Source: Bacteroidaceae bacterium
Lineage (GTDB): Bacteria > Bacteroidota > Bacteroidia > Bacteroidales > Bacteroidaceae
Direction: 5' to 3'
NCBI GenBank assembly: GCA_017628775.1
Contig: JAGBYN010000136.1
Location: 1-23,544 of the forward strand
Length of the DNA: 23,544 bases
A model generated the notes under the pieces. The model had not been told where the DNA came from. It saw nothing but the letters and a program-made list of their open reading frames with translations, and made no database searches. Positions within the stretch are counted from its first letter, which is position 1. Each line of letters begins with the position of its first letter. This document shows, piece after piece, positions 8,556-16,274 of this stretch. The position numbers and the translations under genes are program-made.

Positions 8556-8600
8556 TGAGATGAGAGTTGAGAGTTTAGAGTTTAGAGTTTAGAGAGGAGA
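8556..8600. repeat. Short tandem words (TTTAGAG heptamer)
   Basis: GATGAGAGTTGAGAG is followed by about three copies of the heptamer TTTAGAG. It is the inverse of the tract at 111-167 and, like that one, lies beside a GTCGGCCCG repeat. It sits directly upstream of the thiamine pyrophosphokinase start codon. Confidence 0.75.
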
Positions 8601-8777
8601 AATGTAGGGGCCGATCACTGTGTCGGCCCGTCGTCAATCAACTCATGAATCGCGCTAATCAGTGTCGGCCCGTCGTCCAATCCACGCACGAATCGCGCTA
8701 ATCCACGTCGGCCCGTCGTCAATCAACTCACGAATCGTGCCAAACCCTGCCGGCCCGAGGTCCAATCCACGCGCCTA
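8601..8777. repeat. 42-43-bp tandem repeat block (about 3.7 units)
   Basis: Units begin at 8622, 8664, 8707 and 8749, each with GTCGGCCCGTCGTC or a variant, followed by CAATC-A/C-AC and CGAATCG. Spacing is 42, 43 and 42 bases. The last unit is degenerate and runs into the permease stop codon (8775-8777). Units touch each other with no unique spacers, so this is not a CRISPR array. An inverted copy lies at 1-60. Confidence 0.85.
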
Positions 8778-9335
8778 TCTCTGGTTGGTTTGCGCAATGC
8801 GTTTCCAGCGTTGGTAGCCGTAGATGGCGATGACGGTATAGACGGCGTAGAGGATCGCTGTGAAGTAGAGCGACTTATAGAGGTAGAGCGCTACGTAGAG
8901 CGCATCGACTGTGCCCCAAACGAGCCACTGCTCTACATATTTTCGCGACAACATCCACATGCCTACGATGCTTAGCGCTGTGGTGAAGGCATCGCTGAGT
9001 GGGACGTCGCTGTCCGTGAACGTGGTGAGTACCCATGCCAGTACACCAAAGCAAGCGATGCACGTCAGGGCGGCCTTCCCCCAAACCGGGCGGGGCGTAT
9101 GGGTGATGGGCACGTCAAGGGTCTTGGCAGACCCCACTTTCCACACAATCCAGCCGTAGAGCGCAGCGAGGATGTAGTATATCTGTATGCCACAGTCGGC
9201 ATAGAGGCGCGCGTCGTAGTAAACAACGGCATAGACGGCGGGCATAATGGCACCGACAATCCATAAATAAATACTCGCCTTGAGTTCTAACCATAGATAG
9301 ACGAAGCCCAGAACGAAGCCAATGATTTCGAGCAT
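8775..9335 (-). CDS. pnuT: PnuC-family transporter, predicted thiamine permease PnuT (186 aa)
   Basis: This is an integral inner-membrane protein of the PnuC family, with about seven hydrophobic helices over 186 residues. The family-typical C-terminal region contains YVEQWLVWGTVDALYVALYL and ILYAVYTVIAIYGYQRW. PnuC itself carries nicotinamide riboside, but in Bacteroidota relatives next to a TPP riboswitch, an outer-membrane receptor and a thiamine kinase are assigned to thiamine (PnuT). That context is exactly what is seen here, so thiamine is the best substrate prediction. These are facilitators, with uptake driven by phosphorylation of the substrate inside the cell; the kinase is the next gene. 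The start MLEIIGFVLGFVYLWLELKA is typical. Confidence 0.88.
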   Translation of the reverse strand: MLEIIGFVLGFVYLWLELKASIYLWIVGAIMPAVYAVVYYDARLYADCGIQIYYILAALYGWIVWKVGSAKTLDVPITHTPRPVWGKAALTCIACFGVLAWVLTTFTDSDVPLSDAFTTALSIVGMWMLSRKYVEQWLVWGTVDALYVALYLYKSLYFTAILYAVYTVIAIYGYQRWKRIAQTNQR

Positions 9336-9370
9336 AAGCGGTGGAGGAGTTGGTGAGAGTTTTGTAAACA

Positions 9371-9407
9371 GAGGTACGCGCGCTGTGTGGACAGTGCGGC
9401 GTACCTC
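9371..9407. other. Strong hairpin between receptor and permease genes
   Basis: GAGGTACGC and GCGTACCTC form the base, extended by CTGT-GTGG-ACAG at the tip with one bulge, giving a nearly continuous stem. It lies 27 bases downstream of the receptor stop codon. Without a U-run it looks like a processing or stability element, or a partial terminator that lowers downstream expression. Confidence 0.5.
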
Positions 9408-9434
9408 ATTTGTGTATATAACGTTCAGTCGGAT

Positions 9435-11666
9435 TTAGAACTTCAGTGTCAGGTGTGCCAGGAAGTTGGTGCGCGCCTGTGCGGCATAGCCAGTGTAGTT
9501 CACGCGATTGTCGGGTGTGTTAAGGTATTCCGAAGAAGCCCAGCCATTATTTTCGTAAGCCTTATTGAAGAGGTTGTTAACCCTGAAACCAATGGTAGCG
9601 CTTTCGAGGCTACCAAGGTGGCGGAACGTGTAGGCCAGGTCAAGGTTGCTGATGCAGTAATCTTCGAGTTTATGTTCAGCCACATCGGCATTGCTCATAT
9701 ATTGCTCGCCCACGTATTGCGTGCTCAATCGGGCAAAGAAACCCTTGTACTCATAGCTCAGCTGTTGACTGGCAACCAACGAAGGCGAGAAGGCGATGTG
9801 CGTGGTGCCGTGCTCGATGGTTTGTGCCGGGAGTTCGTTCCAGTCGGCATCGTAGCCATAGAGCGTTTCACTAAAATTCTTGATGCGATTTTTCGAGAGG
9901 GTAACATTGGCATCCCACTTCAGTCCGAAGGGGAATTTTACTGCGGTTTGTAGCTCCACACCCATGCGGTAGCTGTCCTTCACGTTGGCAGAAACGGGTT
10001 CGCCAATTTCGTTGAGTTCGCCCGTGAGCACGAGTTGGTCGGTGTAATCCATGAAATAGAGGTTTGCGCCAATGTGGAAGTTTTCCGTAGCGTAGTGTGC
10101 ACCGGCTTCGTAGTCAACGAGTTTTTCGGCACGCGGCAGTTGCGTGAAGTATCCGTCGGTGTAGTTGTTGCGCGTAGGCTCCTTGTGGGCAATGCTTGCT
10201 GAGGCAAAGAGGCGCAGCGCTTTCGTAGCGTTCCAGTTGAGCCCTACTTTGGGGTTGAAGAAGTCGAACTGCTCATCGATGTCAAGTCGCTGCATGCCCG
10301 ATGCGTCGAGGCTGTTGTACTTGTCGTTGGTGCCCGCGATGTGGTAGTCGATGTGGCGAATCTGCAAGTCGGCATAGGCCGAGAGCGAAGGCAGGAGCGC
10401 ATATTCGCCCTTCAGGAAGATGTTGGCATCCGTCTTTCTGCCCTGACTGCGGTAGTACTCTGTATTGGGGTCGAGCGCTCCGAGGTAGTTCTTCGTCCAG
10501 AGCACGTGGCCAAAGTGGTTGCCCACATAGCGGCTGGCAGCAGCGCCGAGCGTGGCGTTGAGGCGGCTGTCGCGGTAGTTGACGGAGACATTTCCGCCCC
10601 CAAAATCGTTGTCGAGCGACTTACGGCGAATGAGGTCGGACTTCTTTACCAGCGTACCGTCGGCCAGCGTGTAGGGCGTAAGTCCGTATTCCACGAGCTT
10701 TCGGTCCGTCTTGTATTCCTGGTAGTAGCCCTTGCCGCGTGTGTAGTGCAGGGCGGCATTGAATTTCCAACGCTTGCTGAGTTGGTGTTGTCCTAAAAGC
10801 TGATAGTGTGTCTGCTCGTAGTTGTCGGTTTGGTCGTCGTAAAAGTGTTGCACCCCATTGTCGTCGGTGTACATGTAGCCGCAGGAGTTGTAGCGACGAC
10901 CGTATTGCTCCATCTCTTCGCGCGAAGCATAGTTCCACGCATGATAAGTGCGCTCCTTACCACCGAAGACGATGAGGCGCAGTGCTGTGGCATCAGCAAA
11001 ATAGCCTGCCTGGGTGTAGTAAGAATAGAGGTCGGCCTCGGCACGGTCGATGTAGCCGTCGGTCCCGATATTCGAGAGTCGGGCGTCAAAAGTCCAGTGC
11101 TTGTTGATTAAGCCCGTTCCGAGGTTGAGCGTCTCCTTGTGTGTGTTATAACTACCGCCCGAGAGTTGTACTTCGGTGTAGGGACTTGTGCGACAGGCGC
11201 TCGTTTGCATGCCGAGGCTTGCACCGAATGCGCCTGAGCCGTTGGTCGAGGTACCTACACCACGTTGTACCTGAATATCATTGACGCTCGAAGCGAGGTC
11301 GGGCGTATTTACCCAGAACACGTTGTGGCTCTCGGCATCGTTAAGGGGAATGCCGTTGATGGTCACGTTGATGCGTGTGGCGTCAACCCCGCGAATGCGG
11401 AGCGACGAGTAGCCAATGCCGGCACCGGCGTCGCTGGTGCTGATACACGAAGGCGTCGTGGAGAGTAATGTGGGAATATCGGCACCGAAATTGGAGCGCG
11501 AAAGCTCCTTGGCGCTCACGTTCGTAAAGGCGATGGGGGTTGTTTGCGTAGCACGCGTGGCGATGACTGAGGCTTCGCCGAGTTCAACATTGAGGCTGTC
11601 GCTCTGTGCAACAACATTTGGCAACCCCACAATGAGGGCTGCAACAATAGATGTAAATCTTTTCAT
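9435..11666 (-). CDS. TonB-dependent outer-membrane receptor, predicted thiamine receptor (743 aa)
   Basis: This is a 22-strand-type outer-membrane barrel that brings a scarce nutrient into the periplasm using TonB energy. The N-terminal signal peptide (about 1-20, ending VVAQ) is followed by the mature start SDSLNVELGEASVIATRATQ. The plug domain (about 30-155) contains LRIRGVDATRINVTINGIPL and IQVQRGVGTSTNGSGAFGAS. The barrel follows to the C-terminus, which ends in phenylalanine (LAHLTLKF), the usual barrel-assembly signal. It lacks the extra N-terminal carboxypeptidase-like domain of SusC proteins. The TPP riboswitch directly upstream and the downstream permease and kinase genes predict thiamine as ligand (equivalent to OMthi/Omr1). 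Confidence 0.93.
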   Translation of the reverse strand: MKRFTSIVAALIVGLPNVVAQSDSLNVELGEASVIATRATQTTPIAFTNVSAKELSRSNFGADIPTLLSTTPSCISTSDAGAGIGYSSLRIRGVDATRINVTINGIPLNDAESHNVFWVNTPDLASSVNDIQVQRGVGTSTNGSGAFGASLGMQTSACRTSPYTEVQLSGGSYNTHKETLNLGTGLINKHWTFDARLSNIGTDGYIDRAEADLYSYYTQAGYFADATALRLIVFGGKERTYHAWNYASREEMEQYGRRYNSCGYMYTDDNGVQHFYDDQTDNYEQTHYQLLGQHQLSKRWKFNAALHYTRGKGYYQEYKTDRKLVEYGLTPYTLADGTLVKKSDLIRRKSLDNDFGGGNVSVNYRDSRLNATLGAAASRYVGNHFGHVLWTKNYLGALDPNTEYYRSQGRKTDANIFLKGEYALLPSLSAYADLQIRHIDYHIAGTNDKYNSLDASGMQRLDIDEQFDFFNPKVGLNWNATKALRLFASASIAHKEPTRNNYTDGYFTQLPRAEKLVDYEAGAHYATENFHIGANLYFMDYTDQLVLTGELNEIGEPVSANVKDSYRMGVELQTAVKFPFGLKWDANVTLSKNRIKNFSETLYGYDADWNELPAQTIEHGTTHIAFSPSLVASQQLSYEYKGFFARLSTQYVGEQYMSNADVAEHKLEDYCISNLDLAYTFRHLGSLESATIGFRVNNLFNKAYENNGWASSEYLNTPDNRVNYTGYAAQARTNFLAHLTLKF

Positions 11667-11730
11667 TACTTTTAATAATTGTGTGAATAATGAAAAGGGG
11701 GATCGTGGTAATGTGGATTTTTCGCGACTG

Positions 11731-11740
11731 AAGCCGGCTT
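11731..11740 (-). promoter_or_regulatory. Candidate riboswitch expression-platform palindrome
   Basis: AAGCCGGCTT lies between the aptamer and the receptor start codon. Its core GCCGGC can pair with the GCCGGC at 11784-11789 inside the aptamer (part of the P4/P5 side) or with a nearby GCCG. It could therefore compete with ligand-bound folding. No classical terminator is visible in this leader. Confidence 0.3.
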
Positions 11741-11765
11741 AATTCTGCGGCAAAAACAAACACAC

Positions 11766-11858
11766 ACCTTCTACCATTCCTACGCCGGCATTACCCGGTT
11801 CAGGTCGGAGGGTCTGATCTCAGCTCAACAAAACGATTGAGCACCCCTTAGTAAAAGT
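11766..11858 (-). ncRNA. TPP riboswitch (THI element)
   Basis: On the minus strand the conserved blocks occur in order: GGGGTGC, GCTGAGATCAGACCC, ACCTGAACCGGGTAATGCCG and GCGTAGGAA. The ends ACTTTTACTA and TGGTAGAAGGT close a P1 helix of about 10 pairs with one bulge. The class binds thiamine pyrophosphate and usually lowers expression. It controls the receptor-permease-kinase operon, so the end product of the pathway would shut down thiamine import. Confidence 0.97.
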
Positions 11859-11863
11859 TGGTG

Positions 11864-11896
11864 CAAAATTAAAGGTATTTTTGATAACCTCATAAA
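11864..11896 (-). promoter_or_regulatory. Promoter of the thiamine operon
   Basis: The -7 box TAATTTTG (11864-11871) matches TAnnTTTG exactly, and TTTA lies 21 bases upstream as a 3-of-4 match to the -33 box. The predicted start of transcription falls at about the first base of riboswitch helix P1 (near 11858), which supports both calls. Confidence 0.6.
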
Positions 11897-12156
11897 TTTT
11901 CGCACCTAAATTTCAAAATTTTTCAGAGTATAACCGAAATAACGATAAATTCGGTTAACAGTTTAAGCAAGTTCTGCAATTTTTGCGTACATTGTTTTCA
12001 TCAAATCACCCCACAGATTTCAGCGCTGTTGAGCACTTAGTGACGTAAAGATACGGGATGGTCTTATTTACGGAATCGCATCAATGTCTCTGTTTTCATG
12101 CTTGTGCGCCCCAAAAACTTGGTATGTTTTTTTAACATAATTACTGCAAAACGTGC
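11897..12156. other. Divergent intergenic region without genes
   Basis: No convincing coding region is seen. An 8-bp perfect inverted repeat, TAACCGAA (11931-11938) and TTCGGTTA (11950-11957), could be a protein-binding site or weak hairpin. The sequence is AT-rich. A minus-strand 86-codon frame over 12068-12328 overlaps the structured RNA and has no family features, so it is not called. Confidence 0.5.
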
Positions 12157-12187
12157 TTTGCAAATCAAAATGATTTTGGTAATTTTG
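12157..12187 (+). promoter_or_regulatory. Consensus Bacteroidota promoter for the nuo-upstream RNA
   Basis: TTTG (12157-12160), a 19-base spacer and TAATTTTG (12180-12187) match the consensus at every defined position. Transcription should start at about 12192-12195, right at the 5' arm of the structured RNA. Confidence 0.75.
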
Positions 12188-12190
12188 CAT

Positions 12191-12373
12191 CGTAAAAATA
12201 GAAAAACGGAAAGAGGGCACCTGCTGGCGAGGATGAAATAAAAAGGAGTCGTTCGCAGTGGTGTCGCACATGCCGAAAAACGCTTGTACGAGCATTCTAT
12301 ATGATTGAAGGTGCCCCCTAATATTCATGACTTATTTGAAAAGCCATGAATATCAGGGGTTTCTATTTTTATG
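12191..12373 (+). ncRNA. Structured RNA upstream of nuoA, possible 6S-like (Bacteroidales-1 type) RNA
   Basis: The 5' end CGTAAAAATAGAAA (12191-12204) pairs with TTTCTATTTTTATG (12360-12373) over 14 positions with one G-U. Inside, AGAGGGCACC (12212-12221) pairs with GGTGCCCCCT (12310-12319) with one mismatch, enclosing about 88 bases. A 3' hairpin (12315-12329 with 12345-12359) is followed by a T-rich tract. A length of about 180 bases, mutually paired ends, an internal arm and a 3' side hairpin are how 6S RNAs are built. It also lies directly before nuoA, so a cis-acting leader is the alternative. Assignment to a named class is inference. Confidence 0.55.
12315..12370 (+). terminator. Terminator hairpin of the nuo-upstream RNA
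   Basis: CCCCTAATATTCATG (12315-12329) and CATGAATATCAGGGG (12345-12359) form a 15-position stem with one mismatch and a 15-base loop, followed by TTTCTATTTTT. This is a good intrinsic terminator. It ends 54 bases before the nuoA ATG. No promoter matching the consensus was seen between it and nuoA, so read-through may feed nuo. Confidence 0.7.
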
Positions 12374-12424
12374 CCAAAAACCTTCTCTTTGAATGAGTAA
12401 AACAACTATTAAATCATTATAACT

Positions 12425-12775
12425 ATGAACTTTACCTTGTTAGTCACCGCTATGGTGACGGGTGTGGCATTTGTGGCCATCGTAACGTGGCTTGCCAAGC
12501 TGATTGGTCCGCGTAGCTACAATGCACAGAAGGAAGAGGCTTATGAATGTGGTGTGCCTACGCGCGGACGCTCATGGATGCAATTTCGCATAGGCTACTA
12601 CCTGTTTGCCATTCTCTTCCTTATGTTCGACGTCGAAACCATGTTCCTGTTTCCATGGGCGGTTGTGATGCGAACATTGGGGCCAGCGGGTCTCATTAGC
12701 GTTTTGTTCTTCCTGTTTATCTTAGTTCTGGGCCTTGCGTATGCCTGGAGGAAAGGAGCGCTCAAATGGCAATAA
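12425..12775 (+). CDS. nuoA: NADH-quinone oxidoreductase subunit A (116 aa)
   Basis: This small membrane subunit lies at the base of the complex I membrane arm near the quinone channel. Three hydrophobic helices are visible (about 3-25, 58-80 and 86-108). The loop after the first contains the conserved YECGVPTRG (38-46), whose cysteine is part of the active-state-sensitive loop in the family. [16 protein letters not shown] (65-80) is highly typical. Its stop overlaps the nuoB start by 10 bases, so the two are translationally linked. It is the first gene of the operon. Confidence 0.96.
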   Translation: MNFTLLVTAMVTGVAFVAIVTWLAKLIGPRSYNAQKEEAYECGVPTRGRSWMQFRIGYYLFAILFLMFDVETMFLFPWAVVMRTLGPAGLISVLFFLFILVLGLAYAWRKGALKWQ

Positions 12776-13404
12776 TCAAGAAACCTGCAATTAAGAATAT
12801 TCCCTACGAGGAGTTTAAGGACAACGAGACGTTTGAAAAACTTGTAGCCGAGCTCAATGCGAACGGCACGAACGTTATCGTGAGTTCTCTGGACGACCTG
12901 ATTAACTGGGGACGCAGTAATTCGCTTTGGCCGCTTACCTTTGCTACCAGTTGCTGCGGTATTGAGTTCATGGCAGTGTGTGCTGCTCGTCACGACATAG
13001 CGCGCTTCGGCTTTGAAGTAACCCGAAACTCTCCCCGACAGGCTGACGTCATCCTGGTGAGTGGTACGATTACGACAAAGATGGCACCTGTGCTCAAGCG
13101 CCTTTACGATCAGATGGCTGACCCTAAGTATGTCGTAGCCGTAGGGGGCTGTGCGATTTCGGGTGGACCATTCACGAAGTCGTACCACGTAGTGATGGGC
13201 GTTGACCAGATAATCCCTGTCGATGTGTATGTTCCCGGATGTCCGCCCCGCCCTGAATCATTCCTTTATGGCATGATGCAATTGCAGCGCAAGGTAAAAG
13301 CCGAAAACTTCTTTGGCACCACCAACCGCAAGGAAAAGGACCCCTATAAGGACATGATGAATGAAAAGAATGTCAAACTTTTAAATCAGGAGGAACAAGC
13401 ATAA
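12766..13404 (+). CDS. nuoB: NADH-quinone oxidoreductase subunit B (212 aa)
   Basis: The protein carries iron-sulfur cluster N2, the last electron carrier before quinone. The four ligands are visible: C63 and C64 in [12 protein letters not shown]129 in VGGCAISGG and C159 in [10 protein letters not shown]. The core is family-typical; the C-terminus has an extra charged tail of about 30 residues ([18 protein letters not shown]). It overlaps nuoA at its start and shares the final base of its TAA with the nuoCD ATG. Confidence 0.97.
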   Translation: MAIIKKPAIKNIPYEEFKDNETFEKLVAELNANGTNVIVSSLDDLINWGRSNSLWPLTFATSCCGIEFMAVCAARHDIARFGFEVTRNSPRQADVILVSGTITTKMAPVLKRLYDQMADPKYVVAVGGCAISGGPFTKSYHVVMGVDQIIPVDVYVPGCPPRPESFLYGMMQLQRKVKAENFFGTTNRKEKDPYKDMMNEKNVKLLNQEEQA

Positions 13405-15068
13405 TGGCTACTGAAGAACTAAAGACTATTGCAGAAAACAGTGGAGCAGCTGCTGCGCCTGCCGCAAAACCGGCTCCAAAGCCTGCGCCTGCCGCACCTG
13501 CTGAGAACGAAGTGAAACCGCTTGTCGTAGCGCCCGAAGAACTCCGCGCGACGCTCGAAAAACTTCATGCCGAAGGAATGGACTTCCTGGAATGCCTCAC
13601 AGGCTTCGACTGGATGGAAGAAGGACTCGGCTGTATCTATACGCTGACATCGACCACAACAGGAAAGATGGTGCACGTGAAGAGCGCTACGCTCGACCGC
13701 GAAAAGCCCTTGCTCCCCTCGGTGAGCGACCTTTGGGCTGTAGCCAATATCTACGAACGCGAGGTGTTTGACTTCTACGGTGTTCGCTTTACGGGCCACC
13801 CCGATATGCGCCGTGTATTCCTGCGCGAAGACTGGGTGGGCTATCCGCTCCGCAAGGACGACGACACGGAAAACAACAATCCGCTGCGCCTAACCAACGA
13901 ACCGTTGGCAGATGATACAGAAGAACTCGTGCTCCAACCCGACGGCAGCGTAAAGTCAAAGCGAAACACGATTTTTGCGGACGGCGACTATGTTGTGAAC
14001 ATCGGTCCTCAGCATCCCTCAACACACGGAGTGCTCCACTTCCGCGTAGCGCTCGAAGGCGAAACAATCAAGAAAATCGATCCTATCCTCGGATATATTC
14101 ATCGTGGTATTGAAAAGATTGACGAAAGTCTTACTTATCCACAAACCCTTGCGTTGACCGACCGTATGGACTATCTCGGAGCTATGCAGAATCGACATGC
14201 GCTCTGTATGTGTATTGAAAAGGCATTGGGTATTGAAGTGAGCGACCGCGTGAAGGTGATTCGTACCATCATGGACGAGTTGCAGCGTATTGACTCTCAC
14301 CTCTTGTTTTTCTCTTGTTTGGCACAGGACCTTGGTGCAACAACAGCCTTCCTCTACGGATTCCGTGACCGCGAAAAGATTCTTGACATTCTGGAAGAAA
14401 CTACGGGCGGACGCCTCATCCTTAATTACAACACAATTGGTGGTGTGATGCATGATTTGCATCCCAACTTCGTGAACAGAGTGAAGGAATTTATCACTTA
14501 TGAGCGCGAAAGCATCAAGGAATTGCACGCGCTCTTTACGGGCAATGTGATTTTCCAGAATCGTGCGAAGGGCGTGGGCGTGTTTACGAAGGAACAGGCT
14601 ATTTCGTATGGTTGCACCGGCGGTACAGGGCGTGCTTCGGGATGGAACAACGACCTGCGCAAAATCCGTCCGTATGCGGCCTACGACAAGGTGAACTTCA
14701 ACGTCATTGTACGCGAAAATGGCGACAGCTTTGATCGCTACATGATTCGTATGGACGAAATCCTCGAAAGTCTCAGCATCATCGAACAACTCATTGACAA
14801 CATTCCCGAAGGTAGCATTCAGGAAAAGATGAAGCCTATCATCAAAGTGCCTGCCGGAACTTATTATAGTGCGGTAGAAGGTAGTCGTGGTGTTTTTGGC
14901 GTGATGCTCGAAAGCAAAGGCGACAAGAGTCCTTACCGTTTGCACTATCGCTCAACCGGACTCCCCCTCGTAGCGGCAATGGACACGCTTTGTAAGGGGG
15001 CAATGCTTGCCGACCTCATTACAATCGGTGGAACCGTTGACTATATTGTGCCGGATGTGGATAGATAA
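13404..15068 (+). CDS. nuoCD: Fused NADH-quinone oxidoreductase subunit C/D (554 aa)
   Basis: Two subunits of the quinone-reducing module are joined in one chain. An Ala/Pro-rich low-complexity stretch (about 14-35) precedes the NuoC part (about 40-175), recognised by ANIYEREVFDFYGVRFTGHP followed by RR. The NuoD part begins near residue 190 with NIGPQHPSTHGVLHF, whose histidine helps form the quinone site, and ends in IVPDVDR. The NuoD part is related to the large subunit of NiFe hydrogenases but lacks their metal cysteines. The fusion is known in Bacteroidota and some Proteobacteria. The start codon overlaps the nuoB stop (TAATG). Confidence 0.96.
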   Translation: MATEELKTIAENSGAAAAPAAKPAPKPAPAAPAENEVKPLVVAPEELRATLEKLHAEGMDFLECLTGFDWMEEGLGCIYTLTSTTTGKMVHVKSATLDREKPLLPSVSDLWAVANIYEREVFDFYGVRFTGHPDMRRVFLREDWVGYPLRKDDDTENNNPLRLTNEPLADDTEELVLQPDGSVKSKRNTIFADGDYVVNIGPQHPSTHGVLHFRVALEGETIKKIDPILGYIHRGIEKIDESLTYPQTLALTDRMDYLGAMQNRHALCMCIEKALGIEVSDRVKVIRTIMDELQRIDSHLLFFSCLAQDLGATTAFLYGFRDREKILDILEETTGGRLILNYNTIGGVMHDLHPNFVNRVKEFITYERESIKELHALFTGNVIFQNRAKGVGVFTKEQAISYGCTGGTGRASGWNNDLRKIRPYAAYDKVNFNVIVRENGDSFDRYMIRMDEILESLSIIEQLIDNIPEGSIQEKMKPIIKVPAGTYYSAVEGSRGVFGVMLESKGDKSPYRLHYRSTGLPLVAAMDTLCKGAMLADLITIGGTVDYIVPDVDR

Positions 15069-15186
15069 TTCATAGAGTACAGATAACAGAGTACAGACAA
15101 CAGAGTACAACTCCATCCGGAATTGATATACTCTAAAAGACATGCCGAAGGGCAGTTGTAATCTGTAATCTCAAACCTAAATAATT
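15069..15186 (+). repeat. Repeat-bearing spacer between nuoCD and nuoH
   Basis: This unusually long gap for a tight operon carries three copies of AGAGTACA with ACA-rich spacers, then TGCC-GAAG-GGCA as a mini-hairpin and TGTAATCTGTAATCT. The tail resembles 22999-23040 (GGCAGTTGTACTCTGTACTC). No ORF or promoter matching the consensus was found in it. Confidence 0.65.
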
Positions 15187-16266
15187 ATGTTTGACTTTAA
15201 AAATATTACCGAATGGCTTCATAGCTTACTGCTTAGCATCATGCCAGAGTGGGCTGCCATATTGACTGAGAGCATACTTGTTGCCTTGGTCATCATCACG
15301 CTCTACGCCGTGTTTGCCATCGTCCTTATTTACATGGAGCGCAAGGTTTGTGCCTTCTTCCAATGTCGATTGGGTCCCAACCGCGTAGGTAAATGGGGTA
15401 CGTTGCAGGTGTTTTGCGACGTGTTTAAAATGCTTACGAAAGAAATTATTCATCTTCGTAACACCGACATTCTGCTTCACAATCTTGCACCGTTCCTGGT
15501 TGTAACGGCTTCGATGATTACTTTCGCTTGCTTGCCCTGGAATCGCGGTGCGCAGATGATTGACTTCAATGTCGGGCTTTTCTTTATTCTCGCTGCGTCG
15601 TCGGTGGGCGTCGTCGGAATTTTGCTTGCAGGTTGGAGTAGTAACAATAAATACTCGCTCATCGGCGCTATGCGAAGCGGTGCGCAAATCATTTCCTACG
15701 AACTCTCCATCGGCATTGCGATGCTCACAATGATTTGTCTCACCGGAACAATGTCGATTCAAGGCATCGTTGAGCAACAATATGCTGAAGGATGGAACAT
15801 CTTCCGCGGACATATCCCGGCTGTCATAGCTTTCATTATTTATTTGATTGCAGGTAACGCTGAATGTAATCGTGGACCGTTTGACCTTCCGGAATGCGAA
15901 AGCGAATTGACTGCAGGTTACCACACGGAGTATTCGGGTATGCACTTCGGCTACTACTATTTGGCTGAATACCTTAACCTCTTTATCTGTGCCGGTATTG
16001 CCAGCATGGTGTTCCTCGGAGGTTGGGCGCCTTTACACATTGTGGGGCTCGATAGTTTCAATGCTGTGATGGACTATATTCCGGGTGCTGTATGGTTTAT
16101 CGGCAAGACATTCTTTGTTGTTTTCTTGCTGATGTGGTTGCGCTGGACATTCCCTCGTTTGCGTATCGACCAGATTCTGTCGCTCGAATGGAAGTATCTT
16201 GTGCCCATCAGTATGTTTAACCTCGTCTTAATGGCGCTCGTCGTAGCGTTCGGACTACATTTCTAA
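15187..16266 (+). CDS. nuoH: NADH-quinone oxidoreductase subunit H (359 aa)
   Basis: This membrane subunit joins the quinone cavity to the proton-pumping arm; about eight transmembrane helices are visible. The key loop AECNRGPFDLPECESELTAG followed by YHTEYSGM carries the conserved glutamates. Two positions that are often alanine are cysteine or glycine here (NRGPF and PECE). MERKVCAFFQCRLGPNRVG near residues 50-69 is another family signature. The reading frame begins after the repeat-bearing gap, at the ATG that gives a normal amphipathic N-terminus. Confidence 0.97.
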   Translation: MFDFKNITEWLHSLLLSIMPEWAAILTESILVALVIITLYAVFAIVLIYMERKVCAFFQCRLGPNRVGKWGTLQVFCDVFKMLTKEIIHLRNTDILLHNLAPFLVVTASMITFACLPWNRGAQMIDFNVGLFFILAASSVGVVGILLAGWSSNNKYSLIGAMRSGAQIISYELSIGIAMLTMICLTGTMSIQGIVEQQYAEGWNIFRGHIPAVIAFIIYLIAGNAECNRGPFDLPECESELTAGYHTEYSGMHFGYYYLAEYLNLFICAGIASMVFLGGWAPLHIVGLDSFNAVMDYIPGAVWFIGKTFFVVFLLMWLRWTFPRLRIDQILSLEWKYLVPISMFNLVLMALVVAFGLHF

Positions 16267-16274
16267 AATAGATT

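Noticed and set aside
8601..8777. Possible CRISPR array
   Set aside because: Units are contiguous and similar over their whole length, with no unique spacers, and no cas genes are nearby.
12068..12328. 86-codon frame on the minus strand upstream of nuoA
   Set aside because: It overlaps the consensus promoter and structured RNA on the other strand, has no recognisable family features, and its composition looks random.
14019..14945. 308-codon minus-strand frame opposite nuoCD
   Set aside because: It is a shadow of the strongly coding nuoCD frame; the translated sequence has no recognisable domain.
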